Assembly: GCA_021769555.1 (NCBI GenBank)
Contig: JAETSR010000002.1
Span: 248,001 to 312,000, forward strand
Length of the DNA: 64,000 bases
Source of the DNA: Clostridiaceae bacterium
GTDB taxonomy: Bacteria > Bacillota > Clostridia > Oscillospirales > Acutalibacteraceae
Direction: 5' to 3'
In this document: one piece after another, positions 17,142 to 24,235 of the stretch
Layout: each line of letters opens with the position of its first letter
Numbering within the stretch: position 1 is the stretch's first letter
Position numbers and translations under genes: made by a program
The notes under the pieces: model-generated
What the model was told of the DNA's origin: nothing
Databases searched by the model: none
What the model saw: the letters and a program-made list of their open reading frames with translations, nothing else

Positions 17142-18494
17142 ATGAAGCTGAAAAGGAGCCAAAAGCTTATGTTAGTGCTGATAGTATTGGCGGTTATTTT
17201 AGCTGTGACGGCAGCGGCGGTTGCCTTCAGCGGCGCGGGGGCCCGTACCCGTCCGCTGTTCACCGGGAGCGCAAGGCTTGCGGGCCCGGAGTCTGATATA
17301 GAAGCCGCCCTTGAGGACGAGGCCCATAATGTCTGGGAGAACGTCCCCCGCATACACAAGCTGTTCCAGCCCTTCTGGAGCCACAGCTCCCGGCTGATAC
17401 TCTCCGGGCATAAGGGAGAGAACCGGGTATACTCCCCTGTAAACCTCACTGTCGCCCTGGCTATGACAGCCGAGATAACCGGCGGCGAGACCAGGGGGCA
17501 AATAGAAAAAGCAGTTGGGGCCAGCCTTGAGGACCTGCGGGAGAGCTCCCGGCAGCTTTGGATCCTGAGCGCCTACAGCGGGAGCGGCGGCGAGACCCAG
17601 CTTGCAAACTCCCTCTGGCTCAATAACTCCATTGAGTATAAGCAAAAGACCCTTGACATCCTGGCAGACAGCTACTTTGCCGAGAGCTTCCGGGGGGACC
17701 CGGGGACTGCCGGATACGACGCCCTCCTGCGGGAGTGGACCAGTGAGAAGACCCATGACCTCCTTGGCACCGGCGGCCTTAATATGGACCCTGAAACTGT
17801 GCTGGAGCTTATGAGCACCGTGTATTTCTACTCCTGCTGGTCCAAGCGTTTCCCCGAGGACTGCACCTCCACCCGCCTGTTCCACTCCCCCGAGGGCGGC
17901 ATAGAGTGTGAGTTTATGGACAACACCAGCCGCGGTATTATAGACCACTTCTACCGGGACCCCCTTTTCACCGCGGCCTCCCTGGGGCTGTCCGACGGCT
18001 CCTCCATGACCTTTATACTCCCCCGGGAGGACAGCAGTATTGACCAGGTGCTCAGTGAGGACAGCGGCCTGTGGGAATTTTTCCGGTGGATAGTCAGCCG
18101 CCGGGACGAGGGCTCCTCCCCCTGGGGGGATGAGTCCTTGGCCAGGATAAACTTTATCGTCCCGAAGTTTGACGTCTCCTCCCAAAGCGAGCTCAGCGAG
18201 ACCTTGAAGGGCCTGGGCATCACCGACGCCTTTGACCCGTACAAAAGCAATTTTGACCCCCTTGCCCTCAACGGCATACCCGTCTGTGTCAGCCACGTGA
18301 ACCACGCCGCCCGGGTTATGATAGACGAGGAGGGCTGCACAGCCGCGTCCTATGTGGAGGCGGGATTTTGCGGGGCCAGCCTCCCGCCGGAGCCTGATGA
18401 GGAGATAGACTTTATCCTCGACCGCCCCTTCATCTTCCTCATACAGTCCCGGGACGGCCTGCCCCTCTTTGCGGGCATAGTCAATCACCCTTGA
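17142..18494 (+). CDS. membrane-anchored or secreted serpin
   Basis: 450 residues. A basic N-terminus and one hydrophobic segment (about 9-30) act as anchor or signal. The serpin domain (about 70-448) has YSPVNLTVALAM, NSLWLNNSIEYK and the closing RPFIFLIQSRDGLPLFAGIV. The hinge DEEGCTAAS begins at 395, small residues follow as in inhibitory serpins, and P1-P1' would be about Ala412-Ser413, suggesting elastase-like targets. It shares a PLF/YTGxAxLA block after the membrane helix with the upstream fusion, so the two are paralogues. It has no anti-sigma-like N-terminus. AGGAGG lies 14 bases after the upstream stop. Confidence 0.85.
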   Translation: MKLKRSQKLMLVLIVLAVILAVTAAAVAFSGAGARTRPLFTGSARLAGPESDIEAALEDEAHNVWENVPRIHKLFQPFWSHSSRLILSGHKGENRVYSPVNLTVALAMTAEITGGETRGQIEKAVGASLEDLRESSRQLWILSAYSGSGGETQLANSLWLNNSIEYKQKTLDILADSYFAESFRGDPGTAGYDALLREWTSEKTHDLLGTGGLNMDPETVLELMSTVYFYSCWSKRFPEDCTSTRLFHSPEGGIECEFMDNTSRGIIDHFYRDPLFTAASLGLSDGSSMTFILPREDSSIDQVLSEDSGLWEFFRWIVSRRDEGSSPWGDESLARINFIVPKFDVSSQSELSETLKGLGITDAFDPYKSNFDPLALNGIPVCVSHVNHAARVMIDEEGCTAASYVEAGFCGASLPPEPDEEIDFILDRPFIFLIQSRDGLPLFAGIVNHP

Positions 18495-18518
18495 CATTCC
18501 CACCCCGCGTGATATAAT
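18491..18518 (+). promoter_or_regulatory. promoter of the isomerase/oxidoreductase pair
   Basis: TTGACA, 16 bp, TATAAT. The minus-35 overlaps the stop codon of the second serpin gene, so the downstream pair is a separate transcription unit. Confidence 0.75.
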
Positions 18519-18549
18519 GGACACAGAAAACCATGCGGGAGGGTAATTT

Positions 18550-19428
18550 ATGATAAATACACAGAGCCAGGCAGTGATAAGCGGCTTTGCCGACGAGTAT
18601 TCCCAAAGCTTCGACGAGCAGCTTGAGGCGCTAAACCGCCTCGGGGTGTCCCATATTGAGCTTCGGGGCATAGACAATATCAACGTGTCCGACCTTACAG
18701 ACGATAAGCTCCGGGAGGTAAAGGAAAAGCTCTCGGCGGCGGGTATAGCCGTCTCCTCCATCGGCTCGCCCATCGGGAAGATAGGCGTTGAGGACAATTT
18801 TCCCGGGCATATGGAAAAGCTCAGGCGTACCCTGGAGATACAGAAGGAGCTCTCGGCCCCATATCTCAGGATGTTCAGCTTCTACCTGCCGAAGGGCGCG
18901 GACCCGGCTGAATACCGGAATGATGTCATGGACCGGCTGTCGGAAATGGCCGAAGAAGCCCGGCGCTGGGACGCGGTGCTCCTTCACGAGAACGAGAAGG
19001 GCATATACGGGGACACGGCCCCCCGGTGCCTGGACATAATGGAGCAGCTGGGCTGTGATAATTTCAGGGCTGTCTTTGACTTTGCCAACTTCATCGAGGT
19101 GGGCCAGCCCACTTTGGAGGCCTTTGAACTTATGAGGCCGTACATAGAGTATGTGCACATAAAGGACGCCACTGCTGAGAAGAAGATAGTCCCGGCGGGG
19201 CACGGCGCGGGGCATGTGGAGGAGATACTGGGTAAATTGTTCGCCTCAGGCTGGAAGGGTTTTCTCTCTCTTGAGCCCCACCTTACGGACTTCGCGGGGC
19301 TCGCCGCCCTTGAGCAGGACCCTGGAAAGCGCCGCTCATCCCTAACCCAGCCCGAGGCCTGGGAGCTGGCCCTTGGCTCCCTCAGGGAGATACTCTCCCG
19401 CCTTGAGGGAAAGGGGGCGCCGGCATGA
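18550..19428 (+). CDS. sugar phosphate isomerase/epimerase (xylose-isomerase-like TIM barrel)
   Basis: 292 residues of the AP_endonuc_2 fold. Visible metal-site patterns include GVSHIELRGI, SIGSPIGKIG, LLHENEKGIYGD, VFDFANFIEVGQP, YVHIKDA and FLSLEPHL. Such proteins isomerise or epimerise sugars or inositol derivatives; the substrate is not evident. GGGAGGG precedes the ATG. The stop overlaps the next start as ATGA, so it is coupled to the Gfo/Idh/MocA dehydrogenase. The pair is a common two-gene set for oxidising and isomerising an unusual sugar. Confidence 0.85.
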   Translation: MINTQSQAVISGFADEYSQSFDEQLEALNRLGVSHIELRGIDNINVSDLTDDKLREVKEKLSAAGIAVSSIGSPIGKIGVEDNFPGHMEKLRRTLEIQKELSAPYLRMFSFYLPKGADPAEYRNDVMDRLSEMAEEARRWDAVLLHENEKGIYGDTAPRCLDIMEQLGCDNFRAVFDFANFIEVGQPTLEAFELMRPYIEYVHIKDATAEKKIVPAGHGAGHVEEILGKLFASGWKGFLSLEPHLTDFAGLAALEQDPGKRRSSLTQPEAWELALGSLREILSRLEGKGAPA

Positions 19429-20423
19429 GCGGAAAGCTTCGCTGCGCGATAGCCGGCTGCGGGGGCATAGCCCAGGTCCACGCCCGGGCGCTGAAAAATA
19501 TGCCCGAAGCAGAGCTGCTTGCCTTCGCCGACATCATCCCCCAGCGGGCAGAGGCTATGGCCGAAAAATTCGGGGGCCGGGGGTACGGCTCCCTTGAAGA
19601 GCTCCTTGACCACGAGCAGATAGACGTTCTGCACATCTGCACCCCCCACTATCTGCACACGCCCATGGCAAAAACAGCCGCTGAGCTGGGGATAAACATC
19701 TTCACCGAGAAGCCCCCGGTCATAGACCGGGGCCAGTGGGCTGAGCTTTGCGGCCTTGGGGATAAGGCGCGCGTAGGCGTGTGCTTCCAGAACCGCTATA
19801 ACGGCAGCACCCGGGCCCTGGGCGGGCTTTTAGCCTCCGGGGAGCCCGGGAAGATACTTGGCGCCCGGGGCTTTGTCACCTGGCGGCGGGACGCCCCCTA
19901 CTATACCGAGAGCGGCTGGCGGGGGAGCCTTAAAACCGAGGGCGGCGGCGCGCTCATAAACCAGGCGGTGCACACTTTGGACCTGATGGCCTATTTCCTG
20001 GGAGCGGGCCGGGTGCTTGGAGCAAGCCTTGCCAACAGGCACCTTAAAGGGGTGATAGAGGTGGAGGACACCCTTGAGGCCGCTTTAGACTTTGGGGACG
20101 CCCGGGGGCTTTTCTACGCCACTACCGCCTACTCCGTTGACGCGCCCATCATCTTTGAGCTCACCTGTGAGAACGTGACCCTTCGCCTTGAGGGGGAGCG
20201 CTTCACCCGCTTCTGGAAGGACGGCCGGGTGGAGCAGGAGGATTTCACCGTCTCGGCCTCCACTGTCCCCGGCAAGGCCTACTGGGGCAGCAGCCACCAG
20301 CGCTGCATTGAGGATTTTTACCGCTGTGTGCGGGATAAGGAGCCCTTTATGAACGATTTGCCCGGCGTTTCAGACACCGTGGAGCTCATGCTCTCCATAT
20401 ACGAAGCCGCCCGGGGCTGCTGA
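19425..20423 (+). CDS. Gfo/Idh/MocA family NAD(P)-dependent oxidoreductase
   Basis: 332 residues. The Rossmann motif AIAGCGGIAQVHARAL occupies about 7-22, followed by DVLHICTPHYLHTPMA and the family lysine motif NIFTEKPP (about 90-97). The C-terminal alpha/beta domain includes GGGALINQAVHTLDLM with the expected substrate-site His. It oxidises a sugar or polyol hydroxyl using NAD(P); the exact substrate is unknown. Coupled to the upstream isomerase by a 4-base overlap. Confidence 0.88.
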   Translation: MSGKLRCAIAGCGGIAQVHARALKNMPEAELLAFADIIPQRAEAMAEKFGGRGYGSLEELLDHEQIDVLHICTPHYLHTPMAKTAAELGINIFTEKPPVIDRGQWAELCGLGDKARVGVCFQNRYNGSTRALGGLLASGEPGKILGARGFVTWRRDAPYYTESGWRGSLKTEGGGALINQAVHTLDLMAYFLGAGRVLGASLANRHLKGVIEVEDTLEAALDFGDARGLFYATTAYSVDAPIIFELTCENVTLRLEGERFTRFWKDGRVEQEDFTVSASTVPGKAYWGSSHQRCIEDFYRCVRDKEPFMNDLPGVSDTVELMLSIYEAARGC

Positions 20424-20439
20424 ACATATTTTACAATCC

Positions 20440-20477
20440 GCCCTTCCGGGCCCAAAATCCCGGGAGGGCCTTATTTT
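20440..20477 (+). terminator. Rho-independent terminator
   Basis: CCCTTCCGGG and CCCGGGAGGG pair with one mismatch around an AAAAT-containing loop, followed by CCTTATTTT. Confidence 0.65.
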
Positions 20478-20561
20478 CCGCCTTATTACCACAACACTTG
20501 TATTATTAAAGCCCCGAATTAAGATTATTAAAGAAATTTCTTAAAAAAATTGATTTTGCAC

Positions 20562-20590
20562 TTGACAATCTTAAAAGACTGGTATATAAT
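20562..20590 (+). promoter_or_regulatory. consensus promoter of the DUF2089-DUF4097 operon
   Basis: TTGACA, 17 bp, TATAAT, in an AT-rich tract about 75 bp upstream of the first gene. The 240-base gap before the operon contains otherwise only the preceding terminator. Confidence 0.85.
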
Positions 20591-20663
20591 GCAAGCATAG
20601 AAAGCAAATCGGAAGTTAATCAAACCATATTACTCATCATAGAGAAAGGAAAGTGACGATACT

Positions 20664-21059
20664 ATGAAGACTTATCATGCTCCATCCCAGTGCCCGGTGT
20701 GCGGCGAGCCCATGCAGGTCACGAAGCTCCGGTGCCCCAGCTGCCTTACGGAGCTCTCAGGCCAATTCGCCCCCTGCCGTTTCTGCGCCCTCCCGGAGAA
20801 GCATTTGCAGTTTGTGGAGGTGTTCCTCAGGTGCCGGGGGTCCATCAAGGAGGTGGAGCGGGCCCTGGGGGTCAGCTACCCCACGGTGAAGAACATGCTG
20901 GACGCGGCCCTTGAAGCCCTGCACCTGGACGAAAAGCCCGAGCTCAGGGAGAGCCGCAAGAAGGAGGAGCGCTCGGAGATACTCTCCCGGCTCTCCGGCG
21001 GCGACATGAGCGTGGACGCGGCCCTTGAAGCCTTAAAGTCACTGAAAGGAGACAAGTAA
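20664..21059 (+). CDS. DUF2089 family zinc-ribbon / HTH protein
   Basis: 131 residues. An N-terminal zinc ribbon has CPVCGEPM and CPSCLTEL (two CxxC knuckles), then CRFC. A sigma-like helix-turn-helix follows (about 45-85: FVEVFLRCRGSIKEVERALGVSYPTVKNML). The C-terminal segment is charged with a short helical hairpin (SRLSGGDMSVDAALEAL). DUF2089 proteins are presumed transcription regulators found beside DUF4097/SHOCT envelope-stress proteins, as here. First gene of a tightly packed three-gene operon; GAAAGG lies upstream. Confidence 0.85.
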   Translation: MKTYHAPSQCPVCGEPMQVTKLRCPSCLTELSGQFAPCRFCALPEKHLQFVEVFLRCRGSIKEVERALGVSYPTVKNMLDAALEALHLDEKPELRESRKKEERSEILSRLSGGDMSVDAALEALKSLKGDK

Positions 21060-21060
21060 A

Positions 21061-21210
21061 ATGTGCATGAAAAAGTACAGCCCCCCTGAAATGCTCCCCT
21101 ATCTCCCCCACGACCGGGAGGCCGCCATGCGGCTCATATCCCAGGAGCGCTTTGACATGATGATAAGCGGCAGGAACAAGAATAAAGACAGCAGGAGGTC
21201 AGAAAAATGA
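21061..21210 (+). CDS. 49-residue small protein between DUF2089 and DUF4097 genes
   Basis: Begins one base after the DUF2089 stop with AAGGAG upstream and ends with an ATGA overlap onto the next gene, so it is embedded in the operon with full translational coupling. The sequence starts MCMKKYSPPEMLPYLPHD and ends in a basic tail; no membrane helix. The PPEMLPYLPHDREAA part looks like a short peptide motif. Function unknown. Confidence 0.65.
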   Translation: MCMKKYSPPEMLPYLPHDREAAMRLISQERFDMMISGRNKNKDSRRSEK

Positions 21211-22892
21211 GTGAGGAAAAGCGCGCGATACTTGAAATGCTCTCCGACGGAAAGATAACCCAGGAGCAGGCCGAGGCGCTCTTAGAGGCTCTCGGCGCCG
21301 GCGAGGACAGCGGGGCTGAGCCCGAGGCCGAGCCCACTGAGGCAGAGGCCGGTCAGATAGAGCTCACCCTGCAGCCTGACACCGTGGACGTAAACATAGA
21401 GCTCCCCCCAGAGAGCCCTGAGCCCACGAGCTTCCCCACGCCCCCGGCCCCCCCAGTCCCGCCAGAGCCTCCCCAGCCCGGCAGCCAGGAGGACATGGAG
21501 AGGTATATCAGAGAGTGCCGGGAGAACAACGACCGGTACTCCCGGGAGATGGAGAGGTATCAGGCTGAGATTGCCCGGTACACGGCCCAGTGCCAGGCCC
21601 AGATGGACAGATACGCCCGGGACGCGGAGAGGGCCAGGCAGCACGCCCCCTCCTCCGGGGACTGGACCTCCTGGCTCGCGGGCATAGGCGAGGAGATACG
21701 CCGGGGCCTTGAGGAGATAGGCCGGGATTTGGGCCGGGACCTGGACGAGGCCATGGACGACGTGCAGGAGGCCGTCAGCGACCTCAAGGAGGCCCTTGGG
21801 GACGTGGTGGAGGACTGGCAGGAGGAGCTGGCCGACGAGCAGGAGGAGCTCCAGGAGCAGCTTGAGGAGGCCGAGGAGATGGCCTCTGAGAACCCCTTTC
21901 TTATTACCTTCGGGCCGGACTTCCCCTTCGGCGGCGAGGCCCCCCGGGACGCTGAGCAGGTTGTTGCCCCGGACATAAAGCCCGAGTTTGAAGGCGGCGA
22001 GTTTATATACCGCAAGTGGGCGGGGCTCAACAAGGTGGAGCACCTGGACATAGACTGGCCCACCGGGCAGGTGAACGTGCACCCCTGGGACGGGGACAGC
22101 ATAGAGATAATCGAGAGCAGCAAGAAGGCCCTCAACCAGAGCCAGCAGTGCCTGATGTTCGTGCAGGACGGGGAAAAGCTCACCATAAAGGAGTACCCCC
22201 AGAAGAACAGCGCCGGCGGGATATTCGGGAAGGGCTGGAACAATCTCGCCCGGCCCTCAAAGCGCCTTGAGCTCCTTATCCCCCGGAGCCAGTGCGGGCA
22301 GATAGAGAAGCTGAAAATACAGTGCATGAGCGGCACGGTGCAGGTGAGCGAGCTCTCCGGCGAGGACTTCAAGGTCTCGGCAGTGTCCGGCACGGTGACC
22401 CTGAGCTCCCTCTCGGTGGAGTCCTTAGACGCGGGCACAGTCTCCGGCACCCTGGTGCTGGGCGGCTGCTCGGCCGAAAAGCTGAACGCCCACTCTGTCT
22501 CGGGCACGAATATGTGCAAGGGCTTCTCGGCAGAGCGGGCCGAGCTGAGCACCGTCTCCGGCACCCTCAACGCCCACGGCAACGCGGAGAAATTCAAGGT
22601 GAGCACGGTCTCGGGCTCAGTGAGCCTCATGGTGGACCAGTGCCCGGAGAAGGCCCATATGAGCTCTGTAAGCGGCTCCCTAAAGCTGCGACTGCCGGAA
22701 AACGCCGGGTTCATCGCCGACTACAGCTCCACCTCCGGCGCCTTCAGAAACGACTTCGGCGCGGACATACAGGCCGACAGCAAAAGGAAGAAGGCCGGCC
22801 GGGCCATCTTCGGAAACGGGCAGTGCAAGATAGACATGCACACCACCTCGGGGAGCATGAGCGTGCTCAAGGCCGACGGACAGAGCGTATAA
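21207..22892 (+). CDS. SHOCT-like / DUF4097 beta-strand repeat protein
   Basis: 561 residues. Residues 1-30 (EEKRAILEMLSDGKITQEQAEALLEAL) form a SHOCT-like helical hairpin. Then come a Pro/Glu-rich linker and an unusually long acidic, Arg-rich coiled-coil region (about 90-235). The C-terminal DUF4097 domain (about 270-560) has repeated beta-strand units of the form VSGTxxxxxL, at least seven times. Related proteins (YvlB/LiaG type) occur with envelope-stress systems. No signal peptide is seen, so it is probably cytoplasmic or membrane-peripheral. The start overlaps the small protein's stop. Confidence 0.8.
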   Translation: MSEEKRAILEMLSDGKITQEQAEALLEALGAGEDSGAEPEAEPTEAEAGQIELTLQPDTVDVNIELPPESPEPTSFPTPPAPPVPPEPPQPGSQEDMERYIRECRENNDRYSREMERYQAEIARYTAQCQAQMDRYARDAERARQHAPSSGDWTSWLAGIGEEIRRGLEEIGRDLGRDLDEAMDDVQEAVSDLKEALGDVVEDWQEELADEQEELQEQLEEAEEMASENPFLITFGPDFPFGGEAPRDAEQVVAPDIKPEFEGGEFIYRKWAGLNKVEHLDIDWPTGQVNVHPWDGDSIEIIESSKKALNQSQQCLMFVQDGEKLTIKEYPQKNSAGGIFGKGWNNLARPSKRLELLIPRSQCGQIEKLKIQCMSGTVQVSELSGEDFKVSAVSGTVTLSSLSVESLDAGTVSGTLVLGGCSAEKLNAHSVSGTNMCKGFSAERAELSTVSGTLNAHGNAEKFKVSTVSGSVSLMVDQCPEKAHMSSVSGSLKLRLPENAGFIADYSSTSGAFRNDFGADIQADSKRKKAGRAIFGNGQCKIDMHTTSGSMSVLKADGQSV

Positions 22893-22905
22893 CTTCTGCT
22901 AATAT

Positions 22906-22948
22906 AAAAACAGGACGCCCCGCTGATAAAGCGGAGCGCCCTGTTTTA
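22906..22948. terminator. bidirectional terminator
   Basis: CAGGACGCCCCGCT and AGCGGAGCGCCCTG pair with two wobble positions; the stem is flanked by AAAAA and TTTTA. It separates converging genes. Confidence 0.8.
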
Positions 22949-22961
22949 TGCTTTTTATGCT

Positions 22962-24107
22962 TTAGTATGTGCCCTCAGTGGAGAACGTGATGTCCCCGCC
23001 CTCCTTGCGCCTGGAATCAGCCCGGCGCTTGTCAAGCTCCCTCTGGAACAAGTCCTCGTCAAAGGGTATCTCCACCGGCTCATGGAGCCAGCCGGAAAGG
23101 TGCATGGCGTTTGAGAGCGTCAGCCCACGAATGCCCTCCCTGCCGTCTGCCACAAGGGGCTCGCCCCGCAGTATATTCGCGGCAAAGGCATTGAGCACCC
23201 CCACATGCTGTGGGTTCTCCCCGTCAGTCTCAACAATAATCTTCTCCGTCTCAGGCTTCGCGAAGCCCTCCTTGGACGCGCGGCAGAACTCCCGCTCGTC
23301 CTCCCCCAGCTTCCAGAAGGTCAGCACGTCCTCTTCACACACCAGCTTGCCCTTAGTGCCGGTTATCTCGAAGCGGTTGGTCCCCGGGGCGTCCCCGGTG
23401 GTGGTGACGAAGACCCCTGTGGCCCCGTTCTCAAACTCAAGGTAGGCGGTTACGTCGTCCTCAACCTCAATATCGTGCCACTTGCCCTCATGGCAGAAGG
23501 CCTGCACTTTAACAGGCAGCCCGCATATCCACTGCAATAAGTCCAGCTGGTGGGGGCACTGGTTCAGGAGCACCCCGCCCCCCTCGCCGGCCCAGGTGGC
23601 CCGCCAGTCCCCGGAGTCGTAGTATATCTGGGTGCGGTACCAGTCGGTGATTATCCAGTTCACACGCTTCAGGTCCCCCAGCTCGCCGCTTTCCACCATC
23701 TCGTGCATTTTCCTGTACACGCAGTTGGTCCGCTGGTTGAACATCATCCCGAAGGTCTTCCCGGCTTTGTCAGCCGCCTCGTTCATCTCCCGCACGGCCT
23801 TTGTATAGACCCCAGCGGGCTTCTCGCACAGCACGTGCAGGCCCTCCCCAAAGGCCTCCTTTGCAAGCACAGGGTGCTGGTAGTGGGGCACGGCTATGAG
23901 CACAGCGTCGCATAGGCCGCTTTTGATGAGCTCCGAGCCCTCATCGAAGATTTGGACGTTCGGGAGATTTTCCTTGGCCCAATGCCGCCTCGACTCCCGG
24001 CGGTCGGCTATGGCCGATAGGGTTATTTCGGGGCACTTGCCTGCCAGTATGTTTTGGGCGTGGCCGGTGCCCATGTTGCCGACGCCGATTATTCCGAGCT
24101 TTACCAT
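22962..24107 (-). CDS. Gfo/Idh/MocA family oxidoreductase
   Basis: 381 residues. Rossmann motif LGIIGVGNMGTGHA at the N-terminus, DAVLIAVPHYQHP, the lysine motif HVLCEKPAG (about 93-101), and GGGVLLNQCPHQLDLLQW with the usual His in the C-terminal domain. NAD(P)-linked oxidation of a sugar or cyclitol is expected; the substrate is unknown. GGGAGG precedes the ATG. It stands alone, not in an operon with the similar gene at 19425. Confidence 0.88.
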   Translation of the reverse strand: MVKLGIIGVGNMGTGHAQNILAGKCPEITLSAIADRRESRRHWAKENLPNVQIFDEGSELIKSGLCDAVLIAVPHYQHPVLAKEAFGEGLHVLCEKPAGVYTKAVREMNEAADKAGKTFGMMFNQRTNCVYRKMHEMVESGELGDLKRVNWIITDWYRTQIYYDSGDWRATWAGEGGGVLLNQCPHQLDLLQWICGLPVKVQAFCHEGKWHDIEVEDDVTAYLEFENGATGVFVTTTGDAPGTNRFEITGTKGKLVCEEDVLTFWKLGEDEREFCRASKEGFAKPETEKIIVETDGENPQHVGVLNAFAANILRGEPLVADGREGIRGLTLSNAMHLSGWLHEPVEIPFDEDLFQRELDKRRADSRRKEGGDITFSTEGTY

Positions 24108-24162
24108 ATTTTTGCCTCCCTTTATGTGGTAATCTTATATTAGTCTTTTGCTTTGCAAAAGT

Positions 24163-24210
24163 CAAGACCTTGGGACTCTGTCCCAAACCCTGCCACCTTT
24201 GAAAAGGTGG
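24163..24210. repeat. dispersed intergenic repeat, copy 2 (diverged)
   Basis: Read on the minus strand: a CCACCTTTTCAAAGGTGG hairpin, then CAGGGTTT, a GGGACagaGTCCC hairpin and AAGGTCTTG. Hairpin arms differ from the other copies but keep pairing, while the spacer and tail are conserved. Confidence 0.7.
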
Positions 24211-24235
24211 ACGAAACTTTTGCTTTTCGCGCCGC

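Noticed and set aside
17199-18797. 532-residue minus-strand open frame
   Set aside because: It mirrors the second serpin and isomerase genes. High GC at third positions keeps the antisense frame open; it has no ribosome site or family pattern.
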